NCBI GenBank assembly: GCA_028564705.1
Contig: JAPXFQ010002381.1
Location: 1,116,001 to 1,180,000 of the forward strand
Direction of reading: 5' to 3'
Source of the DNA: Apricaphanius iberus
Taxonomy: Eukaryota; Chordata; Actinopteri; Cyprinodontiformes; Aphaniidae
DNA length: 64,000 nt
Both the position numbers and the translations under genes were made by a program. The notes under the pieces are model-generated. The model saw only the letters and a program-made list of their open reading frames with translations. It had not been told where the DNA came from and searched no databases. This document shows, piece after piece, positions 44,460-57,534 of this stretch; within the stretch, counting starts at the first letter, position 1, and each line of letters opens with the position of its first letter.

Positions 44460-47136
44460 AGCTTTAACATATAATCTGATATTTACACATCCTAATGATT
44501 CTCACTAGGGTTCCCTCTATCAGAGCTCTCAAGTTTATTGAAAAGTTCAGAGTGGGATCATCGGGGTGGAAGGAACAACATATTATCTGCGTTTTTGCCG
44601 CAGCGGCTCGTCAACATCATTATGTGCTCCCAACCATTGAAAATGTAGAAAATTACCACATTTTACATCATCCTAGCTACAAATATTTCCTGCTGAGTGT
44701 AATGATAAATGCGAGAGCAATAAGGGTAAGAAACACCGCAAATATCAGTGCTTAATTCTGCTACACACTCCTACTTGTGGTTGCCAATTGAGGACTTTCA
44801 GGAGAATGAAAATTGGTGTGATTCCACAAAGTTATTCCCTATCAATAACCGATCAGTGTCATGGAAAATGTAGTTATTACCCGAGTCCCGAGTTGCTGAA
44901 GGGGAAAACGTGGGGCGTGTGTGCGTGTGAAAACTAGAGATTGTGTGTCTCAAGCTTGTTGCGTGAGGCTTGAGAGCGCTGCCTTTATTATTCCACCAAA
45001 AAAATAATGAAATAGACCTTCTGGTTATGTAAATATTCTCATGTAATTTCAGGCATTTCATTTTCAAGCAGATAAAAAAAACAAAACAGGTGTATGGGTC
45101 AACTATAGGGTAGGTGGTCATAATGTTATGGTTAATGAGCACGAATGACTTCATGGCACACATGTCTACTCACAAATGGTTTTAGCTGCATTTAAGGGTT
45201 AATCCAGAGACAAAAATCATTAAAACATCTCAAGTTCAACAACCCTGACTGTCCCTGGACACTTTGTTAAACTTCTCTATTGTGTTTGAGTCCTTTGGGT
45301 CTCTGTTTTTATGCAGACACAAACACACACCCCACATAATCATAAATGCAGAGCTAAACCAGACAGAAAAAGTGCTCCGGTCAGGCAGAGACCAGAACAA
45401 AAATAGTGGTCTTGTCTGTTTCCCTATGGTCAGTCCCTTGATGTCACTGTCCATCTATCTCTGTCTTAACCATTTCCCAGGATGGAGGAAGGCATCCCTG
45501 CAGCTAGACAGATGTGTGTGATTGCTTTACACTTCTAAACAGCTGAGCTCTTCATATGAGCCAGGGAATCATGCAAAAATCTTGTGTCTGTCAGACAAAC
45601 AGCCAAACAGATGAATCTCAGAGGGCATAAGAGATTGAAAAGTTATTTCCTGAACGAAAATGTGCACACAAACAGATGTTTGTTTGCTTAACTCAGTGGG
45701 GACACTACCGACACAAGGCATTGACCTAACCATACCCTCAGTCTAACATGACCCTAAAGAAACATCCTTCAAAACTGCTTTAGTACCTGTGGGAAATTCA
45801 ATTAAGTTCTCTTGTTTACTGGAAGTCACTATCAGTTGGTTTTGGAAAGATTTTTGACTCTACCGTGATATAAAACACACACACACGCGCACACACACAC
45901 ACACAAACATTACAGAGCCAAAGAAAATGTCTGTGTCCATAAATATGTGCTCCATTTTAAACATACCAACCAAGAAAATGATGTAACAGCTGTTAATTGA
46001 ATGAAAAGCAGTTGGGCTAAACCAAAATCTTTTTATATATCTTTTTGGAAACAACAGGCAGTTTAAGTTATGCCGCAATAGAAATATCTGCAAAGATGCT
46101 TATTATATGAAAGCATCCAAAGAGTAAATGTCTTGATATGTCGTTACCTCCTCATCATCTCTCCTCATCTTACCAAGAGTTTTTTATGTCCACTTTACCA
46201 TGATTCTGCCTGTATTTCACTGGGTTATACAGCCCTACAAAATATGACTATGGGGACAAAACAAGTGAATAAAAAAAAAACATTCTTCAAACACTACAGG
46301 CCGAAAAAGCATGCCCTTTTCCAAGGATGCCACGTTATTTTTCTAGAACACCACAATGGCATTCCCACCCAGGGAGGCTTGGTTCCCAGTATCCCAGCAA
46401 GTTCAGAGCTTCAATTTATGCACCCACTACCATTTTTACCTCCAGGTAAAATAACCAAGTTATACTCCTTCCAAACCATCTCCTATTAAACTGGCAGCCC
46501 CTAGCTTGGCATTGTGAACCCCTGAGTCTCCTACATCCCTGATAGCCTCTGAAATAAACCTTTTATATATATATATACCCCAAGGTGAACAGGATCATGC
46601 TACTATACCTGCAGCTACAACATCAACAAAAGTAGCAGCCACCATCTCCAGAACCATCTGCTGCCCTTTCATCATCACTGACACCTGCTGCAACCTTGCC
46701 GGCTAGCATCGCTATCACTTCCAATGCCTTCATACCCGGGAGTCTGCACTTACTATCAAGCCTTCTCATGCAGACTAATGGTTACCATCAAAGTTCCAAA
46801 CACCTGCTCCTGCATCCTGTGCTCACTCCTGAGAGCCTTGTAGGCTCTAGTGCCCTCTCATTCACAATGATTCTACCTGCGTCCTGTATGCGCTTGGGTG
46901 ATATCTCTTTACAAAACATGAGACAAAATGAGCAACAAATCGCACAGGTTAAGAAAAAAAAGTTTTGATCAAAGTACTAGATCTTCTAAATTCACTCTTT
47001 TATAAACATGCACGCCTTACCAAACTGATTTACACATTTATACTTACACACATTTACACACTTACATTACCATTTTACTTTTGAATTCTTTAAATGAATT
47101 ATTTCATTTAAGTTAATTCAATAAAAAAGTTAGCTT
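44460..47136. other. Unassigned stretch
   Basis: Contains a (CA)n tract at 45873-45905 with CGCG interruptions and a short (TA)n at 46565-46577. Several short frames have no motif. No element termini are recognised. Confidence 0.35.
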
Positions 47137-47167
<31 letters not shown>

Positions 47168-47177
47168 CCAGATGCCG

Positions 47178-47220
<43 letters not shown>
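47137..47220. repeat. Interrupted (TA)n microsatellite
   Basis: Two TA runs (about 47137-47168 and 47180-47220) are separated by CCAGATGCCGGAA. Confidence 0.95.
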
Positions 47221-47221
<1 letters not shown>

Positions 47222-50087
47222 AACATTTAACTGTTCACCTTTATTTTATCCCTGCTGCTCTGTGTTATCCCCAATGCATCATAAACTATGCTAATTAGCT
47301 GTTCCAGATTAGGGCTGTTAGAGAGTCTAGACGATGGTAGACTGAGGTGGGAGCGCATTCATAACATTCAACCACACTCACACTCATGTGTAATATGTGA
47401 CGGTATTGTGCCCCGAGCTTCTACCCTAAGTGATTTCTGTAAAGATAGTCATGATACTTCTTACATTGGTATCATGAAAGCAGAGCTAATATAACTCTGC
47501 ATACCCTGAAGTGTCCCAGCGAGAGTATTTGTATACATGCACACATGGAAAAACACCTTAAACCACAGGTATGCATTTAGATCTGAACCTGCTCATCTTG
47601 TTAAGGTGCAAAGAAGAGGAAAAAAATTGAACTTCCTGACCTCAATCTAGCAGAAAGACAGTACACACCTTTCTACTTGCAGCTGTGTGGGCGGTCGCAA
47701 ACATTACTGATTCTCTATATCCCTAAATTCAAACCTTAGACTAGATGCCTAATCCAACCCATACCCCCAGCATTAACTTTAACCTTAATGTAACCTTTAA
47801 CCTAAAGCCCTAACATACAAATAAACCTCACCTAGACTGGCAAATGATTCAAATTAATATTCTTCCAGATGCCTGAACCAATATGGAAAGTCAGTTTTAT
47901 CTAAAATGTATTAGGTACTTATTTTAAACACCAAATAACTCCCAAGATAAAAACTTAGAGGGAAAAATACTTATCTGGGCAGAGACAATGATTAGTTTTA
48001 CAGAGCTAATTTATTACCCCCAGAGCTAAAAGGAGGTTTGCTGAGCAGAGGCCGTTTTTGAGCCTTTGAAGGCATGCTGGAGAAGTGAAAATGAGCACGA
48101 ATGTAATCTGAAATAAGGGGTTACTCACAAAGGATGGTGGTATTATTAAACTGAAGAACTCTAATGCTCACAAAGACACACATAAACATGTGCACACACA
48201 ACACATGTAATCAAGGCCACGAGAAAACAGTCCCGTCTTTATCCCTGTCTTTGGCCGCAGGCACTTCCTTCAGGATACAGACCCGTTTTGTTTGACTTCA
48301 AACACTGCCTCTCCCCAGTTCCTGCCCTGTCGGGTTTGCCTTCACCGTCTCCTCTTGTGCCCCTTAGAATCTCCTATTATTTGTTTTATTTCCTTGTTAT
48401 TTCCCCTTCACCATGAAAAAAATAGACAGCAAAAGGGAATCATGAAGACTGACAAGAAGAGAAAACCTCAGAGTTTTTTTTTCATCTGCAGCAGACAGTG
48501 AGAAACAAAGCTGCTGGTGACTTCCGCCTAGTTAAACCAGCTCCAGCCATAAGTTATATCCTCACCCCAATACTAACCACACACTTAACCCAAAATTACA
48601 ATCTGCCAAGCATGACAATCTTCCAAGCCCACCCACAATTCCAGCAAAATCGCTGCCTCAAAGAAGACAAAGACTACTACTACAACTACTACCTCTGAAG
48701 CAGTCAATGCACTGTAATCAACCAGGTCTAGGGCAACTATTTTGTGGGTGTGTGCATGAAAAAAAATGTTTTACAGTGCACGGGCGTATAAACTAAGAGA
48801 GGTAAAAAAAGAAAAATATGAGCAGGTGTTTTAAACTATGAGAGACAAGACATGTTGCTTGTCAGCTTGCCATATATTCTTTCAACTTCTGCCAAAGTTA
48901 AGAGTCTTTAACTACACAACCAGATAGCATCTGGCCTGTGGTTACGTTATCTAGCACAGAAGATGGGGCAGAAGCCACACGAACCTATCTTGCTTGTTGA
49001 GCCGATTTTGCGATGAAGCAGTAAGAACCCTGCGAGAAGTGGCCAAAAATCGGAATACCAATTCACTGTGATGTGTCTGAAGCTAATGACAGCAGAATGG
49101 AAACTGCTTGAAGAGCTTTGCTACTGTGCACTATGCCAGGCTGTAATTATGATGATTTAAAGGCTGTTAAACGCAATCAGTCTGTCTGAGCATGATGCAG
49201 GCATGTGCTCTGTCGCAGTGACACAAACCAGTTATCTTCATAGTGAATCTGGCTTGGTTCAATCTGCATGGTGCTCCAGCTGCTGATATTAGTTGTTTAG
49301 CCATTCACCCCCATCCAAACAATACAGAGAAAACTATATCAAAGTTAATCTGGTGAGAGTCATTATTTAGCAAATAAACCCAGGAAAAACAATGCAGAAA
49401 AAAACGGTCAGAAAAAGAAATAGGATTTCAGATGTATTTTACTTTAGGGGGTTTCTAAATTGCAAATGTAACATTGTAAAATGACTAACATTTTCATCAA
49501 AATAACTGCAGTTTCAGTTGCAGATATAAAACATATGTCTATACAGTCAGTTATTAGGAGAAAAATAATACAAATCTTTCTGCTTAAAATAGAGCCTCAA
49601 AAAGATCAAATTGGCATTAAATGACAATCAGGAAAGATTTTCACATACTTATGAAAATGATAAAGAATTACATACAAACTGTCATCTCTTTAGCTACAGA
49701 TCAGGATTGTGGTCCACATTTTTAGGAAAGGGGTCCAGATCACAAATCATTTGACCAAACTTCTCAGCTAGGGACCTCCAAAGCTCCTGGGGTCTTGTCC
49801 ACGTGTTCAATAAATGCGGTTTGTAAATCTGAAGAAAGCTAGGGCAGATGGAGAAATCACTGGAGGTTCCGTGTATTCCTTCTGGTACACAAATTCTTTA
49901 AGAACTCCTTCCTCAGTTAAAGTTAGGGTGTGTCCCTAAGGAGTCTCGTTTCCCTCCTGGACCTGAAGATGAATGGATGGATGCACTGACAGATGAGGAG
50001 ACTATTACTTACAAGTTCAGTAAATTAGAGCCCCTATATACATCTCAAATGAGATCTTACAGTTGAAATGATCTGATATAATGGAGC
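47221..50087. other. Unassigned stretch
   Basis: Nearly 2.9 kb without recognised gene or mobile-element termini. Frames at 47288, 48292 and 48498 are short and motif-free. Confidence 0.35.
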
Positions 50088-50089
50088 TA

Positions 50090-50606
50090 CAGTACAGGCC
50101 AAAAGTTTGGACACACCTTCTCTATCAAAGCATTTTCTTTATTTGTATGACTGCATTGTTGATTCTCAATTAAGGGCAAAACTATGAATGAACACATGAT
50201 GTATGTAATTACTGTATGTACTTAAACAAAAAGGGTGAAATATATATTTTAGATTGCTCAAAGTAGCCACCCTTTGCTCTGATTACTGCTTTGCATTCTC
50301 TTGAGCTTCCAGAGGTAGTCACCCAAAATGGTTTTCCAACAGTCTTGAAGGAGTTCCCTGAGATGCTTAGTACTTGTCGGCTCTTTTGCCTTCACTCTGT
50401 GGTTCAGCTCACCCCAAATCATCTCGATCTGGTTCAGGTCCAGTGACTTTGGAGGCCAGGTTATTTCACACTTTTTTGTCAAAGTACTAAATAATTCATA
50501 GTGTTCATTCATAGTTTTGATGCCTTCAGTGAGAATCTACACTGTAAATACTCATGAAAATAACTCACTGAAAGAGAAGGTGTGTCCAAACTTCTGGCCT
50601 GTACTG
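50090..50606 (-). mobile_element. Internally deleted Tc1-like transposon with intact TIRs
   Basis: The 517-bp unit begins CAGTACAGGCCAAAAGTTTG and ends CAAACTTCTGGCCTGTACTG. It is flanked on both sides by TA (50088-50089, 50607-50608), the Tc1/mariner target site. The minus-strand frame 50512-50258 retains only the transposase C-terminus: WPPKSLDLNQIEMIWGEL (third catalytic residue Glu in IEMIW), then ELLQDCWKTILGDYL. The N-terminal DNA-binding and first two Asp residues are deleted, so it could move only with a transposase in trans. Confidence 0.9.
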
Positions 50607-50608
50607 TA

Positions 50609-51123
50609 CATCCCAGCAAACATAAAATATTTCCTTCATTGTAAGCATCTCTAAATATGCAAAGGTGTTAGTTCTTCCACAGATAGTTCTATTGGCTACT
50701 TTCCAACCAATCTCCCAAAATCTCTTCTATGCCTCTCCAACACAATCTATGCATTAGCAGAACTTTACTGTGATTTTAAATTTGTTATTTTACATATTAT
50801 CTCTATCAGTATAGTGACCTTGAGAGATTTGACATTTTAAAATTTTAAACTACATTTTAAAATGTAGTTTGTTATTATTATTATTATTTCCTAAAACAGT
50901 TTCACAACATACTTAGAGCTGTCACCATGCTCTAAGTGACAGCTCTCTCAAGCATGAGGCTACCATGTGCAGACCTGCTACTGATCGTTGAAGCTTTAGC
51001 AAGAACAGTCTTGTGGATAGATAATCCATATCTATCTTTACCTCACATAGGACATGTGCATCCTCAGGAACCTTGTGCAGATTCTAATACTCTATCACAA
51101 GCAACCTACCAAGATAGATTTTC
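50609..51123. other. Unassigned AT-rich stretch
   Basis: Includes an imperfect inverted motif AAACTACATTTTAAAATGTAGTTT (50848-50871) and (TTA)n near 50875-50887. No gene or element. Confidence 0.4.
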
Positions 51124-51127
51124 TTAA

Positions 51128-51996
51128 AGGAGGGGCGGCATTTAAAATCCACTTTCTACAGCTTTTCATCACATTCTTATCTCATTTCCTCCTTAAAATC
51201 ATCCCTAAAGTCTTTCTTAGGTTATTTTATGTATGTTTAAGTAATGTTTTAAAACTCTTACAGCCGCTATGTTGAGCTCTGAACGCCTGAGTCCTCCTAG
51301 CTACGCCTTCACCTCCCAGCAACGGCCGTACATTTATAATTACCACCGCCGACTCTCCACAGCCCTGCCTCCCCCGCTGCCCGAGCACAAAAGCAGAACG
51401 GCTTCAACAGCAATCACCAGTGGAAATTAGTATATACCTATTTATTTTTTATCAATTGTGCAATGCCTTCTTGGAAAAAAAAGTCAGGTGCACCAAAGAT
51501 GCTACTGTATTGTCAGTGACTGATGAATCACAGCATCAGCTTTACAGAGGAAATACTGATACACACTGTGGCTAATCACCCCGAGCTACATGACACCAAC
51601 TGTTTTCTATACAGGGAAATGAATAAAAAAATTAAAAATAAAATAAATGAACACATCCTGGCTCTGCCTGAGGCCAGGCTGATCATGTAATGCGATCAGC
51701 TCAAACACCAGCAGAGCCAACCTGCAGCCGCGCTACATATGCTGGGCTTGAGGCGGCGCTCCGAGAATGTTGTGATGATGTAGAAGACAGCAATTCAAAG
51801 GGGGGAATGTCCAAGGCTCTCAAAGAGACATGAAACTAATTTCAAGGCATTCAGTTAGGACATGTTTAAAGTGCAATATTTCAAATAGGTAGTATATATC
51901 ATTTATTGAACTTACATATCGATTTAGGGTAATATTATAGTTGTACTGTACCACAGAATTGCTCTGTATTCCTGAGAAGAATGTGCCACCTTTCCT
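51128..51996. mobile_element. TTAA-flanked non-autonomous transposon (short copy, inverted relative to 20.4 kb)
   Basis: Perfect TTAA on both sides (51124-51127 and 51997-52000). Termini are AGGAGGGGCGGCA and TGTGCCACCTTTCCT. Read in reverse it follows the 20408-21657 element almost throughout, e.g. GAGCAATTCTGTGGTACAGT and ATATTGCACTTTAAACATG. It lacks about 390 bp at the position of 20750-21138, which removes the histone-type stem-loop. The junction is near 51660. No open reading frame; 869 bp. Confidence 0.85.
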
Positions 51997-52000
51997 TTAA

Positions 52001-54125
52001 CAAAGCTGGATGGTCTTGTATTTATATAATCACCTCAAAATGTGCTCCAGTGTTACAATCATGAGATGTTAGAAGTTCAGTATCCCAAAAATGCATTGTG
52101 AGCTCATCTTTACCTCTCCAAATGGAAAAAATGTCTCAACCTGCAGTTTAAAGACAGTTTTTTCAATGGATAGCAATAAAATCAGCTAGAGCATTGCTTA
52201 AAGTAAGCGGATTTTACATTTTTACAAAAAAAAACGGTTTGGAGTTTTAGAATAATTCTAACAAACTTATTCATTTACTCACCTCAGCTGATAACGCTTA
52301 AGATAAAATGACAAATTGAAGAAGACATTTTGTTTTAGATGACGTGGCACTTGTTACCTCTACTGACAATGAGCCATCGAGAAGTTGGCAGAAAGAGAAA
52401 GGGGGGACACATATACATAGCAAAGGCCTTAAGGTTGGAAATTGATTTACCGGATGGATTCATTGAGGACTAATAGACTCCGAATCTGGGGGACTCACTA
52501 AACCACTAGGCCAAGCGCCAAACCAGGAGGCTGGGTTATGCACAAGAGTTCTGTTTATGGAAAAATAGCACACAATTATTGTTGTTCTATAAAATCCTAT
52601 GCAGAGACATAAAGAACAGTAATTATGTTAAAAAGTGAACTCCCTCTTAATCTAAGCTGCGTGTAAGGCCTTTATTACTCCGGGTCAAGCCAGAGGAAAT
52701 TTGAGTTAACGTCTACTGTCTTGGCCCGCAGCCTTGTAACACCAAGGGGATCTGTCTGTACTATATAAAAGTTATCAATGAAGCCTTGGTTCCACTAGGA
52801 CTGCTAAACACTAAAGTAACAAGCATGAACTCTTAAATCTTAACATTAGATTTTGCCACCTACTCATGACAGTCTATCGGGTTTTGTTTGTAAAAAGCCT
52901 TCGATCTATCTGTTTTCGTTTGTGTAAAATGATAATATATATATTTTTTTAATTCTGAAGCACTCCCATTCAACAAATCTGGATTGTAGGAAAACTCAAC
53001 CAGAAAGTACATGCTGCTTTCAAACAGATGATGCAAATGAACTGCATGACTTTTATTCCTTCATAAACTTTTCTAGCTATTGCAGATCTCTTAAATATAA
53101 CTATGAAAATACACACATTTTCCAAGGACAACTGAGATCTGGTTGTATTTTCTCAGGCAACAAGTTCCATCTGTATGTTTTGGCGCTCTTCCCGGTAAAA
53201 TTAGAATGAAAAATGAGCAGAGACAGCCGGCTACCTGTTATCAATTCAAATATTTTTCTTCCACATACTCAGAATTTAACTTCAACAAATAACTGCAGAT
53301 TGAATTAACCATAAGACCTCAAATCTCCTCGTTTTCAGTGATGACGGTCTAACCAGTTGCTGAGGGGTGAAAAGTTTAAAGTTCACTAATCAAGGGTCAA
53401 CAAATCACAGAAACAAACTGATGTCATGTAAATGTTTCATAAATTATGTCAACATATTTCTGGGAGTAAAAACAGAATTGTGCATTTTTATTTGAAATCT
53501 GCTGAAACTGGCAGATTTTAAATAGACTATAATTCATTTATTAAATTTGTTTAGCTATATCACAAGCTGTGAAAATTCGTGAAAAGCTAGAATACAGAAG
53601 CATTTTAATCATTTAACTAAACGGCATGCCTTTGCCTGTAATAGCAGTGAATAATTATTCTAAGTATGCAGGGGATCTTTTCAATACCCCTCATTAACTC
53701 TAAATTACCCTTAACAGTAAATGAAAGGATAGCAGAGACACAGAGGCACCTTTATCACATCATACTGTGCCATACCTCCTTATTGTGCTGTTAGTCCAAA
53801 GCTGTGCTGGAGCACATCTTCTTTAAGTATGACTTTCCTTGCATATGTGGGCTTTAATTTTTAGCTTATCTTTACATAGCAGGAAGTCTCAAAATCCATG
53901 TTCAAACGTTCAAGTTTGATTTCACGAAAGGATTCACAAAAACTAGTGAAGTACAAATCCCTTTTGCCGAACTAGCTTGCAACTAAAAGAATACTTCATG
54001 CAAAAAAAATAAAAATAAAAATGAAAGAATGATTAAAACTTTAAGTGGCTCCACTTTATTTTAAAAAAATATTTTAAAATTGTGGTAAACATTATAATGA
54101 AGCTAAAATGCACCAAGACTTCATC

Positions 54126-54126
<1 letters not shown>
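52001..54126. other. Unassigned AT-rich stretch
   Basis: A tRNA-like minus-strand A-box (TGGCCTAGTGG, about 52521-52511) occurs without a correctly spaced B-box. Nothing else is recognised. Confidence 0.35.
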
Positions 54127-54127
<1 letters not shown>

Positions 54128-54170
<43 letters not shown>

Positions 54171-54180
54171 TATATATATA
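54128..54180. repeat. (AT)n microsatellite
   Basis: About 20 AT units, then CAG, then a shorter TA run. Confidence 0.95.
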
Positions 54181-54889
54181 ATACTGTCAATGATTAAAGT
54201 GCCCATACAATGCCTCCTAAAGTAGAAAAAGGGCACTGCTTCTCCTTAAATATGCACCTAAAATGTGGCTTATTTTATTTCAGTTTTAGTCTAAACGGTT
54301 TCTTCAATTTTCAAGATGTTATTTATAAAATTTTTGATAACTTCCACCAACATCCGATTTGAGTAGGTAGGCTATGTAGAGTCCAAATTGCGCAACCTCC
54401 AACTGCAGTGCTTAGTTCGTCGTTGTTCAAAAACTTTATGACATGAAACAATACTTTGAAACTAATGGGGCGACTCAGACTCATAGGCACCCATGCAAAA
54501 TATGCACTTGTTTGTCTAGGGCTAACTCCCAGAAGACTTTGTGACAATAAGTCACAATCTATTTTTAGCTACTTTGAAAGGTGCTTTTTGATTTTTTTAT
54601 AACATATTTCACTTCAAATTATCAAATTGTCTGCAATTGTAAAATAATGTTGTGATTTTGGACATTTCTTGCTTCATAAACTAGGCCATTTGCTTTGAAC
54701 ATTGTGAAAAAGAACAATTGACATTATTTGTACAGCTAACGTTCACAATTTCATTGCATTCACCTTATCAATAAGGCTCTCAAAACCTGTTTATCAAATA
54801 TAGGGACATAGGGATAAATATTACACTACATCCTCCTCTCTCCTGGCTGCACAGAAAAAGGCGGAAAATGTTGAAAGCTATCTCGCTCT

Positions 54890-55172
54890 CAATTAAGGGC
54901 ATCAAAACTATGAATGAACACATGAAATAACAGAATACATGTGTTATATTTTAGATTCCTCAAAGTAGCCACTCTTTGCTCTGATTACTGCTTTGCATTC
55001 TCTTGAGCTTCAAGAGATGGTCACCCGAAATGGTTTTCCAACAGTCTGGAAGGAGTTCCCAGAGATGCTTAGTACTTGTTGGCCCTTTTGCCTTCACTCT
55101 GAGGATCAGCTCACCCCAAATCATCTTGTTTGGGTTCAGGACAGGTGACTTTGGAGGCCAGGTTATTTCAAA
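54890..55172 (-). pseudogene. Tc1-like transposase C-terminal fragment (second copy)
   Basis: Closely matches 50166-50462 of the Tc1-like unit in the same orientation (CAAAGTAGCCACTCTTTGCTC; TGGAGGCCAGGTTATTTCA). The minus frame carries WPPKSPVLNPNKMIWGEL, in which the catalytic Glu position reads Lys. Both TIRs are missing. The right boundary is abrupt at about 55172, where the LINE fragment begins. Confidence 0.8.
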
Positions 55173-55179
55173 ATTATAT

Positions 55180-55590
55180 TGCCATGGTAGTGGCAAACCA
55201 ACCAGACATTATGGTGGTTGATTAAGAGCAGAGGAAAGCCGTTGTGGTGGATGTGGCAATACCAAGTGATGGTAACATCAAGAAGAAGGAACGTGAGAAA
55301 CTTGAGAAATATCAAGAGCTAAGACAGGAGCTAGAGATGGCTTGGAAGATGAAGGTGACAGTATTATCCGTGGTAATCAGAGCACTTGGGGCAGTGACCC
55401 CCAAACTGAAGGAATGGCTCCAGCAGATCCCTGGAAGAACCTCAGACATCTCAGTCCAGAAAAGTGCAGTACTTGGAACAGCAAAGATACTGTGCAGGAC
55501 CCGAAAGCTCCCAGGCCTCTGGTAGAGGACCTGAGCTTGGAATGGGAAAAAACCGCCCATGGTGGGTGAGAGGGGGATGAGTTGTAGTGT
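55180..55590 (+). pseudogene. Non-LTR retrotransposon ORF2 C-terminal fragment
   Basis: The plus frame reads QPDIMVVD, a stop, then EQRKAVVVDVAIPSDGNIKK, and continues through ALGAVTPKLKEWLQQIPG and ISVQKSAVLGTAKILC to LPGLW and TAG (55523-55525). This conserved C-terminal block follows the reverse transcriptase in a LINE group widespread in fish and invertebrates. I recognise the block but cannot name the clade safely. One in-frame TAA at 55223-55225 and 5' truncation make it inactive. The tail region GGACCTGAGCTTGGAATGGG continues to about 55590. Confidence 0.75.
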
Positions 55591-56441
55591 TGCAGACACT
55601 GGTACATGCTCAAGGTAGGAGGTCTCCACCTAATAGCCATATTTGCACAGGAAAAGATTGTCACACAGTAAGAATAATGGGTAGTAATAATAAAATAGGC
55701 TTGAAATACTGGCTAAACAAACCACACCAAACTAGAACACAGAGAAATTTAGTTGCAAATAGCTAAAGAATATGATGGAATAAACTAGGAGGAACTAGGA
55801 AACAAAATAGTTACCCGAAAATGCCCAAAGCTGAATACGAGGATAACCATGCTGAAGAGTTTGGATCTAACTTAACTCAACCAGAACTTAGATTTAAATA
55901 GGGTGACTTAATAACAAAGATGAAAAATCAATAATGAGAATGAGATAAGGGGAACCAAATTGAAAGGCTTTGGCTTTGACACTTCGACTGTACTTCACCT
56001 GCTAAGCAGATCTTAATAAAAAATTGTTGATCACCCTGAAGTGGATAGGACATGTAGACATAAAGCAAATGAAAATCTAAAGGAAAAAAAAACTTTTAAA
56101 ATTGGTCACTGGGATCAGAGTTTTTGGGAACTGTGTGTCCTCCATTTCGTTACACAGATAAGAACCGTCCGTTTCTTAGTCCGGACTGAGTCAGAGGTGA
56201 TTGGGGTAAACAAAGATGAGGTTTTGGGAATGTCTCATGAACTTCAAGCAGGTTATGGGAACCAGTGCAACAGGCCGTGGTTCTAAGAACAGACCTCATA
56301 AAAGCAGAGACTAAAAATAAGTCTGGAACCTAAGAACCACAATGAATAATGGGAACATTTCCGGTCACATTCATGGCCCTTAAATTTTTTATATTTTTTT
56401 AATTATTTCTTATGTTTAGTGTATTTTTCCTGTTCTTCTTC

Positions 56442-56477
<36 letters not shown>

Positions 56478-57534
56478 GTAGTAGTAGTAGTAGTAGTAGT
56501 ACTAGTAGTAGTGATAGTATGAGTAAAATGTTTGTTTTAACAATTTCTTTCCACAGGTACACGATGAGCAGATGAATGACATTTGTTTGTTGTGTTTAAC
56601 CTTTTCTCTCCACAGCTGAAGGATAGAAGACACAGAAGGATAGAATACTATACAAGGATTTTAGACTGGGGAGTTTTGGGGGTTTTGGGCATAAACCTAA
56701 GAACTTTCGTTCATCTTGACAATCTACAATCTTGACTAATTTCCTCTTGCATGACAAGTTAATGAAGTTTGGCTTATTAACTTCAGTGGTGGAGTTTGAT
56801 TACAATTGCTTGATGTGGCAGCAACATCAAGGTAATCTAAACCAGACTCCCATGTCTGGTAATCTCTAATATTATAATTTGCTTAAAGAACTAACACTTA
56901 GTAACTCACACTAATGCTAACGCTTGAGGATCACATCAGGGGCCTACAGGAATGCAGGTCTCCTGACTGATGATCATCCTTCCCCTTTTGGGGAACTCAG
57001 AAGTGGCAGTAGCCACTGGGTGCAGAGGCTGAGGAGGACCAGAGGTGGATCCTGGGGCTAATGACGAAGGCCTAGAACCAACAGATTTCAATACACAGTC
57101 AACATTTAATATCTTACCGAGACGTGCTAAAGAGCCTACATAACATACTCTCTGTTGGATTGCTTTTAGAGTTCTGGCAGATGACAAAACATCAATGTGG
57201 CTCTCCCCAGGGGCAGGGAGGTTGTCAGAATATCTTTTTCCCATCAAAATTAACTGTGTGGTGAACAAAGAAGGAATACAACAAGTGTTTTAAACTAAGC
57301 AAAAGACCCCAGATGTTTTTGGTTTCAGTTCTGACAACAAGTTATGTCAAAAAAACTCATCTAAATATACTTTTTCTTGATTACTATTAGATAATTCCTA
57401 TGACCAGCATGAGTAATATCTGACTATGAATACATTTTATGATAATTGCTTTTTTAATAGTTATTTGTTGGGTCTCCCCCACAGCCATTAGGAAATGTAT
57501 TAACATCTTGAAATAATTTGTTATTTATATATGT
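55591..57534. other. Unassigned stretch
   Basis: Includes the compound microsatellite at 56441-56512. The 110-codon minus frame at 57268-56936 has no recognisable motif. The last 200 bp could be the 3' interior of the LTR element that follows, but no coding motif supports this. Confidence 0.35.
56441..56512. repeat. Compound (TTA)n-(GTA)n microsatellite
   Basis: About 12 TTA units pass directly into about 11 GTA/AGT units with one CTA interruption. The switch of unit by one substitution suggests that a point change spread along an older TTA array. Confidence 0.9.

Noticed and set aside
46133..46489. A 118-codon plus-strand open frame
   Set aside because: No recognisable motif, no splice context and ordinary AT-rich composition. 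Such lengths are expected by chance in 64 kb.
52470..52525. tRNA-like sequence on the minus strand
   Set aside because: TGGCCTAGTGG fits an A-box, but the candidate B-box follows after only about 16 nt and no cloverleaf can be drawn.
55312..55664. Overlapping minus-strand frames of 95-105 codons
   Set aside because: Antisense to the conserved LINE C-terminal block; no motif of their own.
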